NCBI RefSeq assembly: GCF_011947195.1
Contig: NZ_JAATVY010000022.1
Location: 31,506 to 95,505, forward strand
Source of the DNA: Planosporangium thailandense
GTDB lineage: Bacteria > Actinomycetota > Actinomycetes > Mycobacteriales > Micromonosporaceae
DNA length: 64,000 nucleotides
Direction: 5' to 3'
Made by a program: the position numbers and the translations under genes. Shown here in pieces: positions 1 through 10,701 of the stretch (position 1 is its first letter; every line of letters begins with the position of its first letter). The notes beneath the pieces are model-generated. The model worked only from the letters and a program-made list of their open reading frames with translations, was not told the DNA's origin and did no database searches.

Positions 1-30
1 CGAATCGCAGCCGACACGAAGGAGTATCCC

Positions 31-354
31 GTGCGCCCCGGTGGACAGCCGAACCTGCAGCAGCTGATGAAGCAGGCACAGAAGATGCAGCAGCAGATGG
101 CTGCGGCTCAGGCCGAGCTGGCTGAGACCGAGCTGACCGGCACGGCCGGCGGTGGTCTCGTGACGGTGACGGTGACCGGCACCGGCGAGGTGACCGCAGT
201 CAAGATCGACCCGAAGGCGGTCGACCCCGACGATGTCGAGACGCTGGAGGACCTGGTGCTCGCCGCGCTGCACAACGCCGCGGAACAGGCCCGGGAGCTG
301 ACCGAAGAGAAGATGGGTCCACTCGCGGGCGGCCTCGGCCTGCCCGGAATGTAG
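31..354 (+). CDS. YbaB/EbfC family nucleoid-associated protein
   Basis: A small dimeric DNA-binding protein of the YbaB/EbfC family, which coats nucleoid DNA and is almost always encoded directly upstream of recR. It has 107 residues, the usual family size. It shows the Gln/Met-rich N-terminal amphipathic helix ([20 protein letters not shown]), then the Gly/Thr/Val strand block ([19 protein letters not shown]) and an acidic helical C-terminus. The GTG start follows an AAGGAG ribosome site at 19-24. recR begins 7 nt after the stop, so the two are co-transcribed. The usual upstream partner dnaX would lie outside the window; only the ribosome site region is seen here. Confidence 0.95.
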   Translation: MRPGGQPNLQQLMKQAQKMQQQMAAAQAELAETELTGTAGGGLVTVTVTGTGEVTAVKIDPKAVDPDDVETLEDLVLAALHNAAEQARELTEEKMGPLAGGLGLPGM

Positions 355-361
355 GCAGGAC

Positions 362-955
362 GTGTACGAAGGCGCCATTCAGGATCTGATCGACGAGCTC
401 GGCCGGCTGCCGGGCGTAGGCCCGAAGAGCGCGCAGCGCATCGCCTTCCACGTCCTGTCGGCCGACGCCGTGGACGTGAAGCGGCTGGCCACCGCGCTCC
501 AGCGGGTCAAAGACCTGGTCAAGTTCTGTTCCACCTGTTACAACGTCGCCGAGTCGGAACAGTGCCGGATCTGCCGTGATCCGCGGCGTACCGACGAGGT
601 GCTGTGCGTTGTCGAAGAGCCCAAGGACGTCGTCGCGATCGAGCGGACCGGCGAGTTCCGGGGGCGCTACCACGTGCTCGGCGGTGCGATCAATCCGCTC
701 GAGGGCGTCGGGCCCGACAACCTCAAGGTCCGCGAGCTGATGGCCAGGCTGTCGTCGGGTGACGTGAAGGAGTTGATCCTCGCCACGGATCCGAACACCG
801 AGGGGGAGGCCACGGCAACCTATCTGGCGCTGCTGGTCAAACCGATGGGGCTGAACGTGACCCGGCTGGCGAGCGGGCTGCCGGTCGGCGGCGATCTCGA
901 GTACGCCGACGAGATCACGCTGGGCCGCGCCTTCGAGGGCCGACGCGCCATGTGA
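362..955 (+). CDS. recR: Recombination mediator protein RecR
   Basis: RecR acts with RecO (and RecF) to load RecA at single-strand gaps during recombinational repair. The 197 residues match the family length. In order there is a helix-hairpin-helix ([17 protein letters not shown], residues 16-32), a zinc finger with Cys56, Cys59, Cys68 and Cys71, and a Toprim domain with the acidic segment [15 protein letters not shown]. The GTG start is 7 nt after the YbaB stop, the conserved YbaB-recR operon. No convincing terminator follows; a 7-bp inverted repeat (959-965 with 991-997) lies just after the stop. Confidence 0.97.
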   Translation: MYEGAIQDLIDELGRLPGVGPKSAQRIAFHVLSADAVDVKRLATALQRVKDLVKFCSTCYNVAESEQCRICRDPRRTDEVLCVVEEPKDVVAIERTGEFRGRYHVLGGAINPLEGVGPDNLKVRELMARLSSGDVKELILATDPNTEGEATATYLALLVKPMGLNVTRLASGLPVGGDLEYADEITLGRAFEGRRAM

Positions 956-1356
956 AGGCCCCGGACCCGCGGACGTTCGCCGACGGCGGATCCGGGGTGG
1001 CCGGTCACTGCCCGCCGAGCGGGTGGGATTTGTCGCCGAACGGCCGACTTCCGATCACGCCATCATCACGGTGCGGCCTGAAGTTGGTTACATCAGCGGG
1101 CCCGGCTATTGACGGCGAGGAGTACGAGAGACAGGGTTCCCCCAACGAAGGTGACTGACCGAGTCGCCTTCGGTTGTACTCCCTGCAAAGGCACCGTACG
1201 GGTGTCCTAAGGTGGGGAGCCGCAGGAGTCCATGCAAGGGCGACCAGATCGGTTGCCGCCTGCAACGGGCCCCAGTTCCGCCGGCGTGGCAGATGCGTCT
1301 GCCCGACGGTCGCTGCTTGGGCGCGGTGCGGCGGTCGGAGGAGGGCACGGCGTTTC
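956..1356. other. 400-nt non-coding stretch upstream of the ABC importer operon
   Basis: No plausible gene is seen here. An open frame from 1174 runs into the permease, but its upstream part has no homology signal and the good ribosome site GGAGGAGGG at 1337-1345 points to the ATG at 1357. The stretch holds a loose inverted repeat after recR (959-965/991-997) and a short perfect hairpin GGCAGA-TGCG-TCTGCC at 1288-1303. The operon promoter must lie here, but I cannot point to a convincing -35/-10 pair. Confidence 0.5.
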
Positions 1357-2349
1357 ATGACACTCGGACCGGTGACATCGAGCACCGACGTGGCGACGCC
1401 AGCCGGGGAAGAGACGCCCACGATCGCGGATGGCAAGAAGATCGAGGGCCGATCGCTCGGCCGCATCGCCTGGATGCGCCTCAAGCGCGACAAGCTGGCG
1501 ATGGCCGGTGGCGGGTTCATCATCTTCCTGATCCTGGTCGCGATCCTGGCGCCGCTGATCAACAAGGTGCTTGGTCACCCGGTGAACGAGTACCACCAGG
1601 ACAAGATCGACCCTAACCTCGGCGGCATTCCGCCGGTCGGCACCTGGGGCGGGATCAGCAAGGACTTCCTGCTCGGCGTGCAGCCGGTCACCGGCCGTGA
1701 CCTCTTCAGCCAGATCATCTACGGGGCGCAGACCTCGCTGCTCATCGCGCTCCTCGCCACGCTGCTGGCCGTGGTGATCGGCATCGTCGTCGGCGTCACC
1801 GCCGGCTACTACGGTGGCTGGGTCGACTCGCTGTTCAGCCGGTTCATGGACCTGATCCTGGCGTTCCCGCTGATCCTGTTCGCGATCGCGCTGATCTCGG
1901 TGCTGCCGCCGACCAAGGGCTTCCGGATCGCGGTCATGGTTCTCATCATCGGTGGGTTCAGCTGGCCCTACATCGGCCGGATCGTCCGCGGGCAGGCGCT
2001 GTCCCTGCGCGAGCGCGAGTTCGTGGAGGCGGCGCGCAGCGTCGGCGCCGGCAGCTTCCGGATCATCTTCCGCGAGCTGCTGCCCAACCTCGCGGCGCCG
2101 ATCCTGGTCTACAGCACGCTGATCATCCCGTCGAACATCCTCTTCGAGGCGGCGCTGTCGTTCCTCGGGGTCGGTGTACCGCCGCCCACCCCGTCGTGGG
2201 GCCGGCTGTTGTCGGACGCGGTCGACTACTACGAGTACGACCCCATGTACATGCTCATCCCCGGCTTGGCGATCTTCGTTACCGTGTTGGCCTTCAACCT
2301 TTTCGGTGACGGGCTGCGCGATGCGCTCGACCCCAAGTCCAACCGCTGA
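1357..2349 (+). CDS. Peptide/nickel-type ABC transporter permease (DppC-like)
   Basis: One of the two membrane subunits of a dipeptide/oligopeptide/nickel-type importer. The chosen ATG has GGAGGAGGG 11 nt upstream and gives 330 residues, typical for DppC/OppC. A cytoplasmic N-tail ends in KRDKLAM, followed by membrane segment 1 (about residues 49-68), an extracytoplasmic loop, and four or five further segments. The EAA loop that docks on the ATPase is visible (EFVEAARSVGAGSFRIIFRE). It is the first gene of a five-gene operon, permease C, binding protein, permease B, ATPase D, ATPase F; the C permease leading is an unusual order. The true substrate cannot be read from sequence. Confidence 0.93.
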   Translation: MTLGPVTSSTDVATPAGEETPTIADGKKIEGRSLGRIAWMRLKRDKLAMAGGGFIIFLILVAILAPLINKVLGHPVNEYHQDKIDPNLGGIPPVGTWGGISKDFLLGVQPVTGRDLFSQIIYGAQTSLLIALLATLLAVVIGIVVGVTAGYYGGWVDSLFSRFMDLILAFPLILFAIALISVLPPTKGFRIAVMVLIIGGFSWPYIGRIVRGQALSLREREFVEAARSVGAGSFRIIFRELLPNLAAPILVYSTLIIPSNILFEAALSFLGVGVPPPTPSWGRLLSDAVDYYEYDPMYMLIPGLAIFVTVLAFNLFGDGLRDALDPKSNR

Positions 2350-2445
2350 CCACCCGGACCGGGTGTTCACCGCCACCCCGCACGCAGTACCGCCCCGGAC
2401 GGCCCACTCCTGGTGTGGGCCGCAGCAACAAGGAGGGAATCCGCA

Positions 2446-4215
2446 GTGAGAATCACAAGAGGAGCGGTGGTGGCCGGTTCGGTCGCCCTCGCCCTAGGGC
2501 TGTCCGCCTGTGGCGGCGGCGGCTCGTCCAGCAATAGCAGCAACAACAACACGGGCTCCAGCTCCGGCTTCAACGCCGGCACGAAGGGCATCGTGAACCC
2601 GTCCACCAAGAAGGGCGGCACGCTGCGGATCGGGTACAGCTCGGACGTCGACTCGTTCGACCCGACCCGGATCTACTACGCCTCCGGCGAGAACTTCATG
2701 GCGCTGTACAACCGGACGCTGCTCGCCCCGGCCCAGAAGCCGGGCAAGGACGGCCTGGTCCTCCAGCCCGACCTGGCCGAGTCGCTGCCGCAGATCAGCG
2801 CGGACAAGCTGACCTACACCTTCAAGCTCCGCAAGGGCCTGAAGTTCGAGGACGGCAGCCCGATCACGTCCAAGGACGTCAAGTACGCCGTCGAGCGCAG
2901 CTTCGCGCAGGACGTCCTCTCCGGCGGTCCGACCTACATCGTCGACCAGCTGGACCAGGGCCAGAACTACCCCGGCCCGTACAAGGACACCGACCCCAAC
3001 AAGATGGGGCTGAAGTCGGTCCAGACGCCGGACGACAGCACGATCGTCTTCCACCTCGCGCAGCCGTACGCGGACTTCCCGTACCTGCTGCCGATGCTCG
3101 CCGGTGCGGTGCCGGCGGCCAAGGACACCGGTGAGAAGTACACCGACCACGTGGTCTCCGACGGCCCGTACAAGTTCGAGTCGTTCGACCCGGGCAAGAA
3201 GGTCGTGCTGGTCCGTAACCCGAACTGGGACCCGGCGACCGACCCGATCCGCAAGGCGCTGCCGGACCGGATCGAGATGACGCTGCAGATGAACCCGGAC
3301 GAGCTCGACAAGCAGCTGCTTGACGGCACGCTCGACATCGACTTCGGTCAGACCGGTGTGCAGCAGGCCGCCCAGGCCAAGATCCTGCTCGACCCGAAGC
3401 TGAAGGCGAACGCCGACGAGCCGAACACCGGCTTCATCCGCTACGTCACCATCAGCAGCAAGGTCGCGCCGTTCGACAACATCCACTGCCGCAAGGCCGT
3501 GCAGTACGCCGCCGACAAGGTGGCCCTGCAGACCGCGCGTGGTGGTGCGGACGCCGGTGGTGACATCGCCACCAACATGCTGCCGCCGAACATCGCCGGC
3601 TACGACCCCAACCTCGACCCGTTCAACACCAAGAGCGGCAAGCCGCAGATCGACAAGGCCAAGCAGGAGCTGGCGGCCTGTGGCAAGCCGAACGGCTTCG
3701 AGACCAAGATCGCCGTGCGTAACAAGGGCAAGGAGCCGAAGACCGCTGAGGCGCTGCAGCAGGCTCTCGCCGCGGTGGGCATCAAGGCCACGATCGACCA
3801 GTCCGACGCGTCGCTGTACTTCCGGTCGACCATCGGCTCGCCCGACAACGTGCACGCCAAGGGCTACGGCCTGATGTTCGCCGGCTGGGGCGCCGACTTC
3901 CCGACGGCCGGTGGCTTCCTGCAGGTGCTCGTCGACGGTCGCAAGATCCAGCCGAGCGGTAACAACAACTACGGGGAGCTGAACGACCCGGAGATCAACA
4001 GCCTGATCGACAAGGCGAACTCCGAGCCGGACCCGAAGAAGTCCGCCGCCATCTGGAGCCAGATCAACGCCAAGGTGATGGACACCGCGACCCAGCTGCC
4101 GTTCGTGTACGACAAGGCGCTGAACTACCGCAACCCGCGGCTGACCAACGTCTTCGTCTGGTCGTACTACGGCGAGTGGGACTTCAGCGCGCTGGGTCTC
4201 AGCGACGGCAAGTAA
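2446..4215 (+). CDS. ABC transporter substrate-binding lipoprotein, family 5
   Basis: Extracytoplasmic solute-binding protein (SBP_bac_5 family) that captures peptides, nickel complexes or similar ligands and delivers them to the flanking permeases. The GTG start follows AAGGAGGG (2430-2437) and gives 589 residues. The signal peptide ends in a lipobox LSAC with the lipidated Cys22, then a Gly/Ser/Asn linker and the mature domain starting near KKGGTLRIGYSSDVDSFDP. The family signature region (LAESLPQISADKLTYTFKLR, then KGLKFEDGSPITSKDVKYAV) is clear. It sits between the two permease genes. A strong stem-loop follows it (4267-4307), which would favour higher expression of this subunit than of the downstream membrane parts. 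Confidence 0.95.
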   Translation: MRITRGAVVAGSVALALGLSACGGGGSSSNSSNNNTGSSSGFNAGTKGIVNPSTKKGGTLRIGYSSDVDSFDPTRIYYASGENFMALYNRTLLAPAQKPGKDGLVLQPDLAESLPQISADKLTYTFKLRKGLKFEDGSPITSKDVKYAVERSFAQDVLSGGPTYIVDQLDQGQNYPGPYKDTDPNKMGLKSVQTPDDSTIVFHLAQPYADFPYLLPMLAGAVPAAKDTGEKYTDHVVSDGPYKFESFDPGKKVVLVRNPNWDPATDPIRKALPDRIEMTLQMNPDELDKQLLDGTLDIDFGQTGVQQAAQAKILLDPKLKANADEPNTGFIRYVTISSKVAPFDNIHCRKAVQYAADKVALQTARGGADAGGDIATNMLPPNIAGYDPNLDPFNTKSGKPQIDKAKQELAACGKPNGFETKIAVRNKGKEPKTAEALQQALAAVGIKATIDQSDASLYFRSTIGSPDNVHAKGYGLMFAGWGADFPTAGGFLQVLVDGRKIQPSGNNNYGELNDPEINSLIDKANSEPDPKKSAAIWSQINAKVMDTATQLPFVYDKALNYRNPRLTNVFVWSYYGEWDFSALGLSDGK

Positions 4216-4266
4216 GTCCCACCCTTACCCCTTACGCGAGTAGTCGAAGGCAGGTGAAGGCCACCG

Positions 4267-4307
4267 CGCCGGCCGGTGCCGCGGCAACCCCGCGGCGCCG
4301 GCCGGCG
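4267..4307 (+). promoter_or_regulatory. GC-rich stem-loop between binding-protein and permease genes
   Basis: Arms 4267-4283 and 4291-4307 are 17 nt each and pair throughout with one G-U wobble; G4284-C4290 can extend the stem, leaving a 5-nt loop. There is no T-run after it. It lies 52 nt after the binding-protein stop and ends 13 nt before the GTG of the next permease, beside its weak ribosome site. Intercistronic hairpins at this place in binding-protein operons (malE-malF is the known case) protect the upstream mRNA 3' end and lower downstream expression. That role is inferred here. Confidence 0.7.
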
Positions 4308-4320
4308 TGAGGCCGACGAC

Positions 4321-5322
4321 GTGATCAATTACATCCTTCGCCGGGTGGTGACCTCGGTCGTACTGATGATCATCATCTCGGTGGTCACGTTCGGCGTGTT
4401 CTTCATGGTCCCCAAGCTCGCCGGCACCAACCCGGCCGAGCTCTACGTCGGAAAGTCGGCGACCCCGGCCGACGTGGCGGCGACCGCCCGCAAGCTCGGA
4501 CTCGACCAGCCCGTCTACGTGCAGTACGGGCGCTTCGTGAAGGGCATCGTCGCCGGCCGCGACTTCAACAGCGGCCCGAGCAAGACCCACTGCCCGGCGC
4601 CGTGCTTCGGCTACTCGTTCCGTAACGACCGCCCGGTATTTCCGCTGCTGCTGGACCGGCTGCCGGTCACCATCTCGCTGGCCATCGGCGCCTCGATCAT
4701 CTGGTTGATAGGTGGCGTGCTCGCCGGGGTCATCTCGGCGCTACGCCGAGGGTCGATCCTCGACCGGTCAATGATGATCCTTGCGCTGGCCGGCGTGTCC
4801 CTTCCGATCTACTTCACCGGCCTGCTCGCCCAGCTCATCTTCGTGCACAATCTGCACTGGCTCCCCGGCGGCGAGTACGTGAACTTCCGTGACAACCCGA
4901 TCGGCTGGGCCAGCAAGCTTCTTCTCGGCTGGATCACCCTCGCGCTGCTGTACGCCGCCACGTACGCCCGGTTGACCCGCGCCACGATGCTCGAGACGGT
5001 GAGCGAGGACTACATCCGCACCGCGCGCGCCAAGGGCCTGCGCGAACGGGTGGTCATCGGCAAGCACGCCATGCGTTCGGTGCTCACCCCGATCGTCACG
5101 ATCTTCGGCCTCGACATCGGACAGCTGCTCGGCGGCGCGATCCTCACCGAGTCCGTCTTCGGCCTGCCCGGCATCGGCCGCCTCTCCATCGACGCGGTCA
5201 ACACCAAGGACCTGCCGGTCGTACTGGGCGTCACCCTGTTCGGCGCGCTATTCATTGTCGTTGCGAACTTCGTCGTCGACCTCCTGTACGCCGTGATCGA
5301 CCCGCGCGTCCGGCTGGCATGA
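4321..5322 (+). CDS. Peptide/nickel-type ABC transporter permease (DppB-like)
   Basis: Second membrane subunit of the importer. It has 333 residues, starting at a GTG with VINYILRRVV, the typical DppB opening with membrane segment 1 right at the N-terminus. Several more segments follow, and the EAA loop (RTARAKGLRERVVIGKHAMR) for ATPase contact is near residue 235. The ribosome site is weak (GTGAGG, partly inside the foot of the preceding stem-loop), so its yield is probably set below that of the binding protein. Its stop TGA overlaps an ATGA, one of two candidate starts of the next gene. Confidence 0.92.
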   Translation: MINYILRRVVTSVVLMIIISVVTFGVFFMVPKLAGTNPAELYVGKSATPADVAATARKLGLDQPVYVQYGRFVKGIVAGRDFNSGPSKTHCPAPCFGYSFRNDRPVFPLLLDRLPVTISLAIGASIIWLIGGVLAGVISALRRGSILDRSMMILALAGVSLPIYFTGLLAQLIFVHNLHWLPGGEYVNFRDNPIGWASKLLLGWITLALLYAATYARLTRATMLETVSEDYIRTARAKGLRERVVIGKHAMRSVLTPIVTIFGLDIGQLLGGAILTESVFGLPGIGRLSIDAVNTKDLPVVLGVTLFGALFIVVANFVVDLLYAVIDPRVRLA

Positions 5323-5333
5323 AAGGGAAGGGC

Positions 5334-6410
5334 ATGGCAACCGACCTGCTCGCAAGTGGACAGCCGGCGTCCGGCGGCTCGCGGCCGTCCGCGCCGCGCT
5401 CCTTCCTGGACGTGCGCGACCTGCGGATCCACTTCAACACCGACGACGGCGTGGTCAAGGCCGTGGACGGCCTGTCGTTCCAGCTCGACCGCGGCAAGAC
5501 GCTCGGCATCGTCGGCGAGTCCGGCTCCGGCAAGAGCGTGACCAGCCTCGGCATCCTCGGCCTGCACCGGCACAGCAAGGCGCGGGTCTCCGGCGAGGTG
5601 TGGCTCGACGGCGAGGACCTCATCGCCGCCTCCGACGAGCGGGTACGCGCGCTGCGCGGCCAGCGGATAGCCATGATCTTCCAGGATCCGCTCACGGCCA
5701 TGCACCCGTACTTCACGGTTGGCGCGCAGATCATCGAGGCGTACCGGGTGCACAACAACGTCTCCAAGAAGGTCGCCCGGCAACGCGCCATCGACATGCT
5801 GGGCCGGGTCGGCATCCCGCAGCCGGCCAGGCGGGTGGATGACTACCCGCACCAGTTCTCGGGCGGTATGCGCCAGCGGGCGATGATCGCCATGGCCCTG
5901 GTCAACAACCCCGAACTGCTCATCGCCGACGAGCCCACCACGGCGCTCGACGTGACCGTACAGGCACAGATTCTCGACCTGATCCGTGATCTCCAGGAGG
6001 AGTTCCACTCGGCGGTCATTATGATCACCCACGACCTCGGGGTGGTCGCCGAACTGGCCGACGACATCCTCGTGATGTACGGCGGCAAGGCCGTCGAGTA
6101 CGGCACCGCTGAGACGATCTTCCGGCGCCCCGAGCACCCGTACGCCTGGGGCCTGCTCGGCTCGATGCCGCGTGTCGACCGGGACGTGCGGGACCGCCTC
6201 ATCCCGGTCAAGGGCACGCCGCCGAGCCTGATCAACCTTCCGAGCGGGTGCGCGTTCCATCCGCGCTGCCCGTACGTGGGCTACAACGGCATCCCCTGCC
6301 GTACCGAGATCCCGACCCTGGCCGAGGGCAGTGACCACGGCGTCGCGTGCCACATTCCGCCGGCGGAGCGGCAGCGGATCTTCTCCGAAGACATCGCCCC
6401 GGCGCTGTGA
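5334..6410 (+). CDS. Peptide/nickel-type ABC transporter ATPase (DppD-like)
   Basis: One of two ATPases powering the importer. 358 residues from the ATG at 5334, which has GAAAGGGAAGG just upstream; an ATG at 5319 overlapping the permease stop (ATGA) is the alternative. Walker A is GESGSGKS (residues 61-68), the ABC signature is FSGGMRQR and Walker B is [12 protein letters not shown]. The C-terminal oligopeptide-transporter extension contains the Cys cluster [11 protein letters not shown]...CRTEIP...VACHIP, which binds an iron-sulfur cluster in some family members. Followed after 29 nt by its partner ATPase. Confidence 0.95.
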   Translation: MATDLLASGQPASGGSRPSAPRSFLDVRDLRIHFNTDDGVVKAVDGLSFQLDRGKTLGIVGESGSGKSVTSLGILGLHRHSKARVSGEVWLDGEDLIAASDERVRALRGQRIAMIFQDPLTAMHPYFTVGAQIIEAYRVHNNVSKKVARQRAIDMLGRVGIPQPARRVDDYPHQFSGGMRQRAMIAMALVNNPELLIADEPTTALDVTVQAQILDLIRDLQEEFHSAVIMITHDLGVVAELADDILVMYGGKAVEYGTAETIFRRPEHPYAWGLLGSMPRVDRDVRDRLIPVKGTPPSLINLPSGCAFHPRCPYVGYNGIPCRTEIPTLAEGSDHGVACHIPPAERQRIFSEDIAPAL

Positions 6411-6439
6411 CAGCGGATCGCTGCGTAGAAGGAGCACCT

Positions 6440-7558
6440 GTGCCGACGAGTACACCCCAGACCGAGCGCGCCGCGACCCGCCCGGCAACCGAGAACCTGC
6501 TCGAAGTGAGCGGGCTGGAGAAGCACTTCCCGATCACCCGTGGCGCCTTCATCCGGCGCACGGTCGGCGCCGTGCGGGCGGTCGACGGGCTCGACTTCAC
6601 CGTTCGCACCGGCGAGACGCTCGGCGTGGTCGGCGAGTCCGGCTGTGGCAAGTCGACCACGGGACGCCTGGTCACGCGCCTGCTGGAGCCGACCGGCGGG
6701 AAGATCACGTTCGAGGGCCGCGACATCACGCACATGTCGGTGCGGCAGATGCGTGAGCTGCGCCGCGACGTACAGATGATTTTCCAGGACCCGTACTCCT
6801 CGCTGAACCCGCGGCACACCGTCGGCACCATCGTCGGCGCGCCGCTGCGCATCCAGAACATCCCGACGCCGAAGGGCCAGAAGCGGGCGGTCCAGGACCT
6901 TCTGGAGCTCGTCGGCCTGAACCCGGAGCACTACAACCGGTACCCGCACGAGTTCTCGGGCGGACAGCGTCAGCGCATCGGGATCGCCCGGGCGCTCGCG
7001 CTGCGGCCGAAGCTGATCGTCTGCGACGAGCCCGTGTCGGCGCTCGACGTGTCGATCCAGGCCCAGGTCGTCAACCTGCTCGACGACCTGCAGCGCGAAC
7101 TGAACCTGACGTACATGTTCATCGCGCACGACCTGTCGGTGGTCAAGCACATCTCCGACCGGGTCGCGGTCATGTACCTCGGGAAGATGGTCGAGCTCGC
7201 GCCACGGGACGCCCTCTACGCGACACCGATGCACCCGTACACGCTGGCCCTGTTGTCGGCGGTGCCGGTGCCCGACCCGTCCCGGCGTGACAAGGCCCAG
7301 CGGGAGCGGGTCCTGCTCACCGGCGACGTGCCCAGCCCGATCGACCCGCCGTCGGGCTGCCGGTTCCGCACCCGGTGCTGGAAGGCGCAGGACAAGTGCG
7401 CCCAGGAGGTGCCGCCGTTCGTCGAGCTCGCCCCCGGGCACCGGGTGGCCTGCCACTTCCCGGTGACGGACGCCGAGCGCACCCCGCAGGGCCGGATGGC
7501 GGCGCAGCATGCCGCCGCGGAGGTCCCGCCGGACACCGCCGCCGAGCCGGCGCTGTAA
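6440..7558 (+). CDS. Peptide/nickel-type ABC transporter ATPase (DppF-like)
   Basis: Second ATPase of the importer and last gene of the operon. The GTG start has AGAAGGAG at 6427-6434; 372 residues. Walker [10 protein letters not shown], signature [15 protein letters not shown], Walker [13 protein letters not shown], then the C-terminal Cys-containing extension ([15 protein letters not shown]...VACHFP). An upstream in-frame extension back to 6347 overlaps the previous gene and has no homology signal, so it was not used. A textbook terminator follows 17 nt after the stop. Confidence 0.95.
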   Translation: MPTSTPQTERAATRPATENLLEVSGLEKHFPITRGAFIRRTVGAVRAVDGLDFTVRTGETLGVVGESGCGKSTTGRLVTRLLEPTGGKITFEGRDITHMSVRQMRELRRDVQMIFQDPYSSLNPRHTVGTIVGAPLRIQNIPTPKGQKRAVQDLLELVGLNPEHYNRYPHEFSGGQRQRIGIARALALRPKLIVCDEPVSALDVSIQAQVVNLLDDLQRELNLTYMFIAHDLSVVKHISDRVAVMYLGKMVELAPRDALYATPMHPYTLALLSAVPVPDPSRRDKAQRERVLLTGDVPSPIDPPSGCRFRTRCWKAQDKCAQEVPPFVELAPGHRVACHFPVTDAERTPQGRMAAQHAAAEVPPDTAAEPAL

Positions 7559-7574
7559 CGACAGCAGCGACTCG

Positions 7575-7614
7575 AAGGGGAGGGACGGCCAGGCGTCCCT
7601 CCCCTTTTCGTTTT
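7575..7614 (+). terminator. Intrinsic terminator of the ABC importer operon
   Basis: Perfect 13-bp stem (7575-7587 with 7594-7606), 6-nt loop GCCAGG, then TTCGTTTT. It ends the operon and separates it from the convergent small gene whose stop begins at 7614. The stem is also functional on the opposite strand. Confidence 0.93.
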
Positions 7615-7868
7615 CAGCCCTCGGGCCGGTTGAGCAGGGCGACCGCGATGCCGTGCACCGCGTCGAGGTCGGCCGGCGCGGCCAGCTTGGCCTTGCCGCC
7701 GGTGACCGCGTACCACTCGGCCGCGTCCTTGTACTGCACCCGGAGCGTCACGGCGCCGGCGTCGTCCAGCTCGCTGCGCAGGGTGAGATCCCCGGTGACG
7801 ACGCCGACCTCGTCCGTCATGACCCCGCCGGGGCCGGCCTTGATGTCGGTTGTCCGCTGTTCTGCCAC
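7614..7868 (-). CDS. Small conserved-type hypothetical protein, coupled to HNH nuclease gene
   Basis: 84 residues starting with VAEQRTTDIKAGPGG. The GTG start overlaps the TAG stop of the upstream HNH gene by one base (TAGTG), so the two are translationally coupled. The segment from TGDLTLRSELDDAGAVTLRV to AALLNRPEG-like C-terminus looks like a compact beta-rich domain (strands around LTLRSEL, VTLRVQY, EWYAVTG). No signal peptide, no membrane segment. I do not recognise a named family. The gene converges on the importer operon, with the shared terminator between. Confidence 0.7.
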   Translation of the reverse strand: MAEQRTTDIKAGPGGVMTDEVGVVTGDLTLRSELDDAGAVTLRVQYKDAAEWYAVTGGKAKLAAPADLDAVHGIAVALLNRPEG

Positions 7869-8530
7869 TACTGACACGTCCCCAACATATCGACAAGCGC
7901 CTGCTTCTCCGCCGTGGTCACCGTCAACTGCCAGTACCGCTTCACGGTGATCCAGTTTTCGGCGTACTGGCACCAGTACCCCTGGTACGGCGGCTTCCAC
8001 TGTGATGGATCCTGGTCACCCTTTGCCCTGTTGGTCGTCAATGAAACGGCTACCAGCTGTGGTCGGGTGAGGTCGTTGGCGAACTGGGACCGCTTGTCGT
8101 CGGTCCACGCGTTGGCCCCGGAGCGCCACGCGTTCGCCAGCGGAACCACGTGGTCGATGTCGAGCTTGGCGGCGTCGGTGACGGTCTTGTGGTCGTACGG
8201 GCTGAGCCACTTTCCGCCGGTGGCGTGGCAGCTCGTGCTGGTCGTGACCGATGTGCCGTCCCGCTTGAGGACGTACTCCCGGGTGTCGCAGCCGTTGCCC
8301 TGCTGCGTCCAGTGTGGGAAGCGGTCGCGGCTGTACCCGGCCATCGACCGTGGCGCGGCGACGGTCAGCGCGTCGAGGTCGGCGCGCGCCTGGGACGCGT
8401 CGCCGCTCGCGGCGGACGTGGGGCTGTCCGAGACGGCGCCGCCCGGAGCGGAGCCGTTGGGGACGCAGCCGGTGGCCGACAGAGCTGCGGTGAGGACGAA
8501 GGCGGCGGCGAGCCGGCGAGGGGTACGCAT
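7868..8530 (-). CDS. Secreted HNH-family endonuclease, probable lipoprotein
   Basis: Predicted exported nuclease of the DUF1524/HNH group common in actinomycetes. The ATG at 8530 gives 220 residues with an N-terminal signal (RRLAAAFVLTAALSATGC); Cys22 fits a lipobox-like ATGC. After a Ser/Ala-rich linker comes the domain with the HNH core DIDHVVPLANAWRSGAN, a downstream Asn in SLTTNRAKGDQDPSQW, and the terminal segment with WCQYAENWITVK. The family degrades nucleic acids; extracellular nutrient scavenging is the usual reading. A 48-bp palindrome lies 61-108 bp upstream, between this gene and leuA. Confidence 0.88.
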   Translation of the reverse strand: MRTPRRLAAAFVLTAALSATGCVPNGSAPGGAVSDSPTSAASGDASQARADLDALTVAAPRSMAGYSRDRFPHWTQQGNGCDTREYVLKRDGTSVTTSTSCHATGGKWLSPYDHKTVTDAAKLDIDHVVPLANAWRSGANAWTDDKRSQFANDLTRPQLVAVSLTTNRAKGDQDPSQWKPPYQGYWCQYAENWITVKRYWQLTVTTAEKQALVDMLGTCQ

Positions 8531-8590
8531 ACCGCCAATGTGGAGGAGACGTACGCGCGGCGGCCAGCACAACACGGCCACAGCTTTTGG

Positions 8591-8638
8591 GATCTTGGAC
8601 ACGTGGCGGGGTCATAGGCCCGCCACGCGTCCAAGATC
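8591..8638. repeat. 48-bp GATC palindrome, copy A (after leuA)
   Basis: Begins GATCTTGGAC and ends GTCCAAGATC. The 20-nt arms match at 19 of 20 positions, with an 8-nt loop GTCATAGG. Its right end is 7 bp beyond the leuA stop (leuA reads leftward). Acts plausibly as the leuA terminator. One of five copies with nearly the same termini in this window. Confidence 0.85.
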
Positions 8639-8645
8639 TGCGTGC

Positions 8646-10394
<1,749 letters not shown>

Positions 10395-10461
10395 TCATGA
10401 GATGTGGGCACGATCCGTTCGATGGGATCTCGAGGGGATCGACCGGCTGCGCTCGGAGCTC

Positions 10462-10551
10462 TCAGGCGGTGGCGCGCGTGCACTCCGCGACGAGGTGCCG
10501 GCCGGATGGGGCCTCGTCGCGGCACGGAAGAAGAAGGGTCGCCTGCCACAT
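10462..10551 (-). CDS. Probable leuA leader peptide (leucine attenuator)
   Basis: A 29-codon open frame, start ATG at 10551-10549, stop TGA at 10464-10462, ending 85 nt before leuA. It begins MWQATLLLPCR and has three consecutive Leu codons that are all CTT (10536-10528), a codon hardly used in this genome. That is the signature of a ribosome-stalling leader. Leucine leader peptides before leuA have been predicted in actinobacteria. The ribosome site is weak (GGCAGG), which is the main doubt. Confidence 0.65.
   Translation of the reverse strand: MWQATLLLPCRDEAPSGRHLVAECTRATA
10487..10520 (-). promoter_or_regulatory. Stem-loop in the leuA leader (attenuator element)
   Basis: Perfect 9-bp inverted repeat GCGACGAGG (10520-10512) and CCTCGTCGC (10495-10487) with a 16-nt loop, located inside the leader frame 7 nt after the CTT run. 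A ribosome stalled on the CTT codons would cover or sit next to the first arm and change the folding downstream. I do not see a T-run, so the terminating conformation is not defined. Confidence 0.5.
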
Positions 10552-10701
10552 GACGCCTGCCACGGTACACCTGTGCAGGTGGCGATGTCAGGGGCCGTCC
10601 GGTTGCCAACTAGTGATGTACGTCCTGCTCAGGGCGTTTTGGGGTCCGGGCCATGGAAGTCTGGCTCACATGTTGGGATCGACCGGTGTGACGGGGCGGC
10701 G

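Noticed and set aside
1207..2376. Long open frame antisense to the DppC permease (389 codons); similar ones antisense to the ATPases, SBP and lysC
   Set aside because: High-GC genes leave long open frames on the other strand. Their translations are Arg/Asp/His-rich without family motifs, while the + strand genes have clear domains and ribosome sites.
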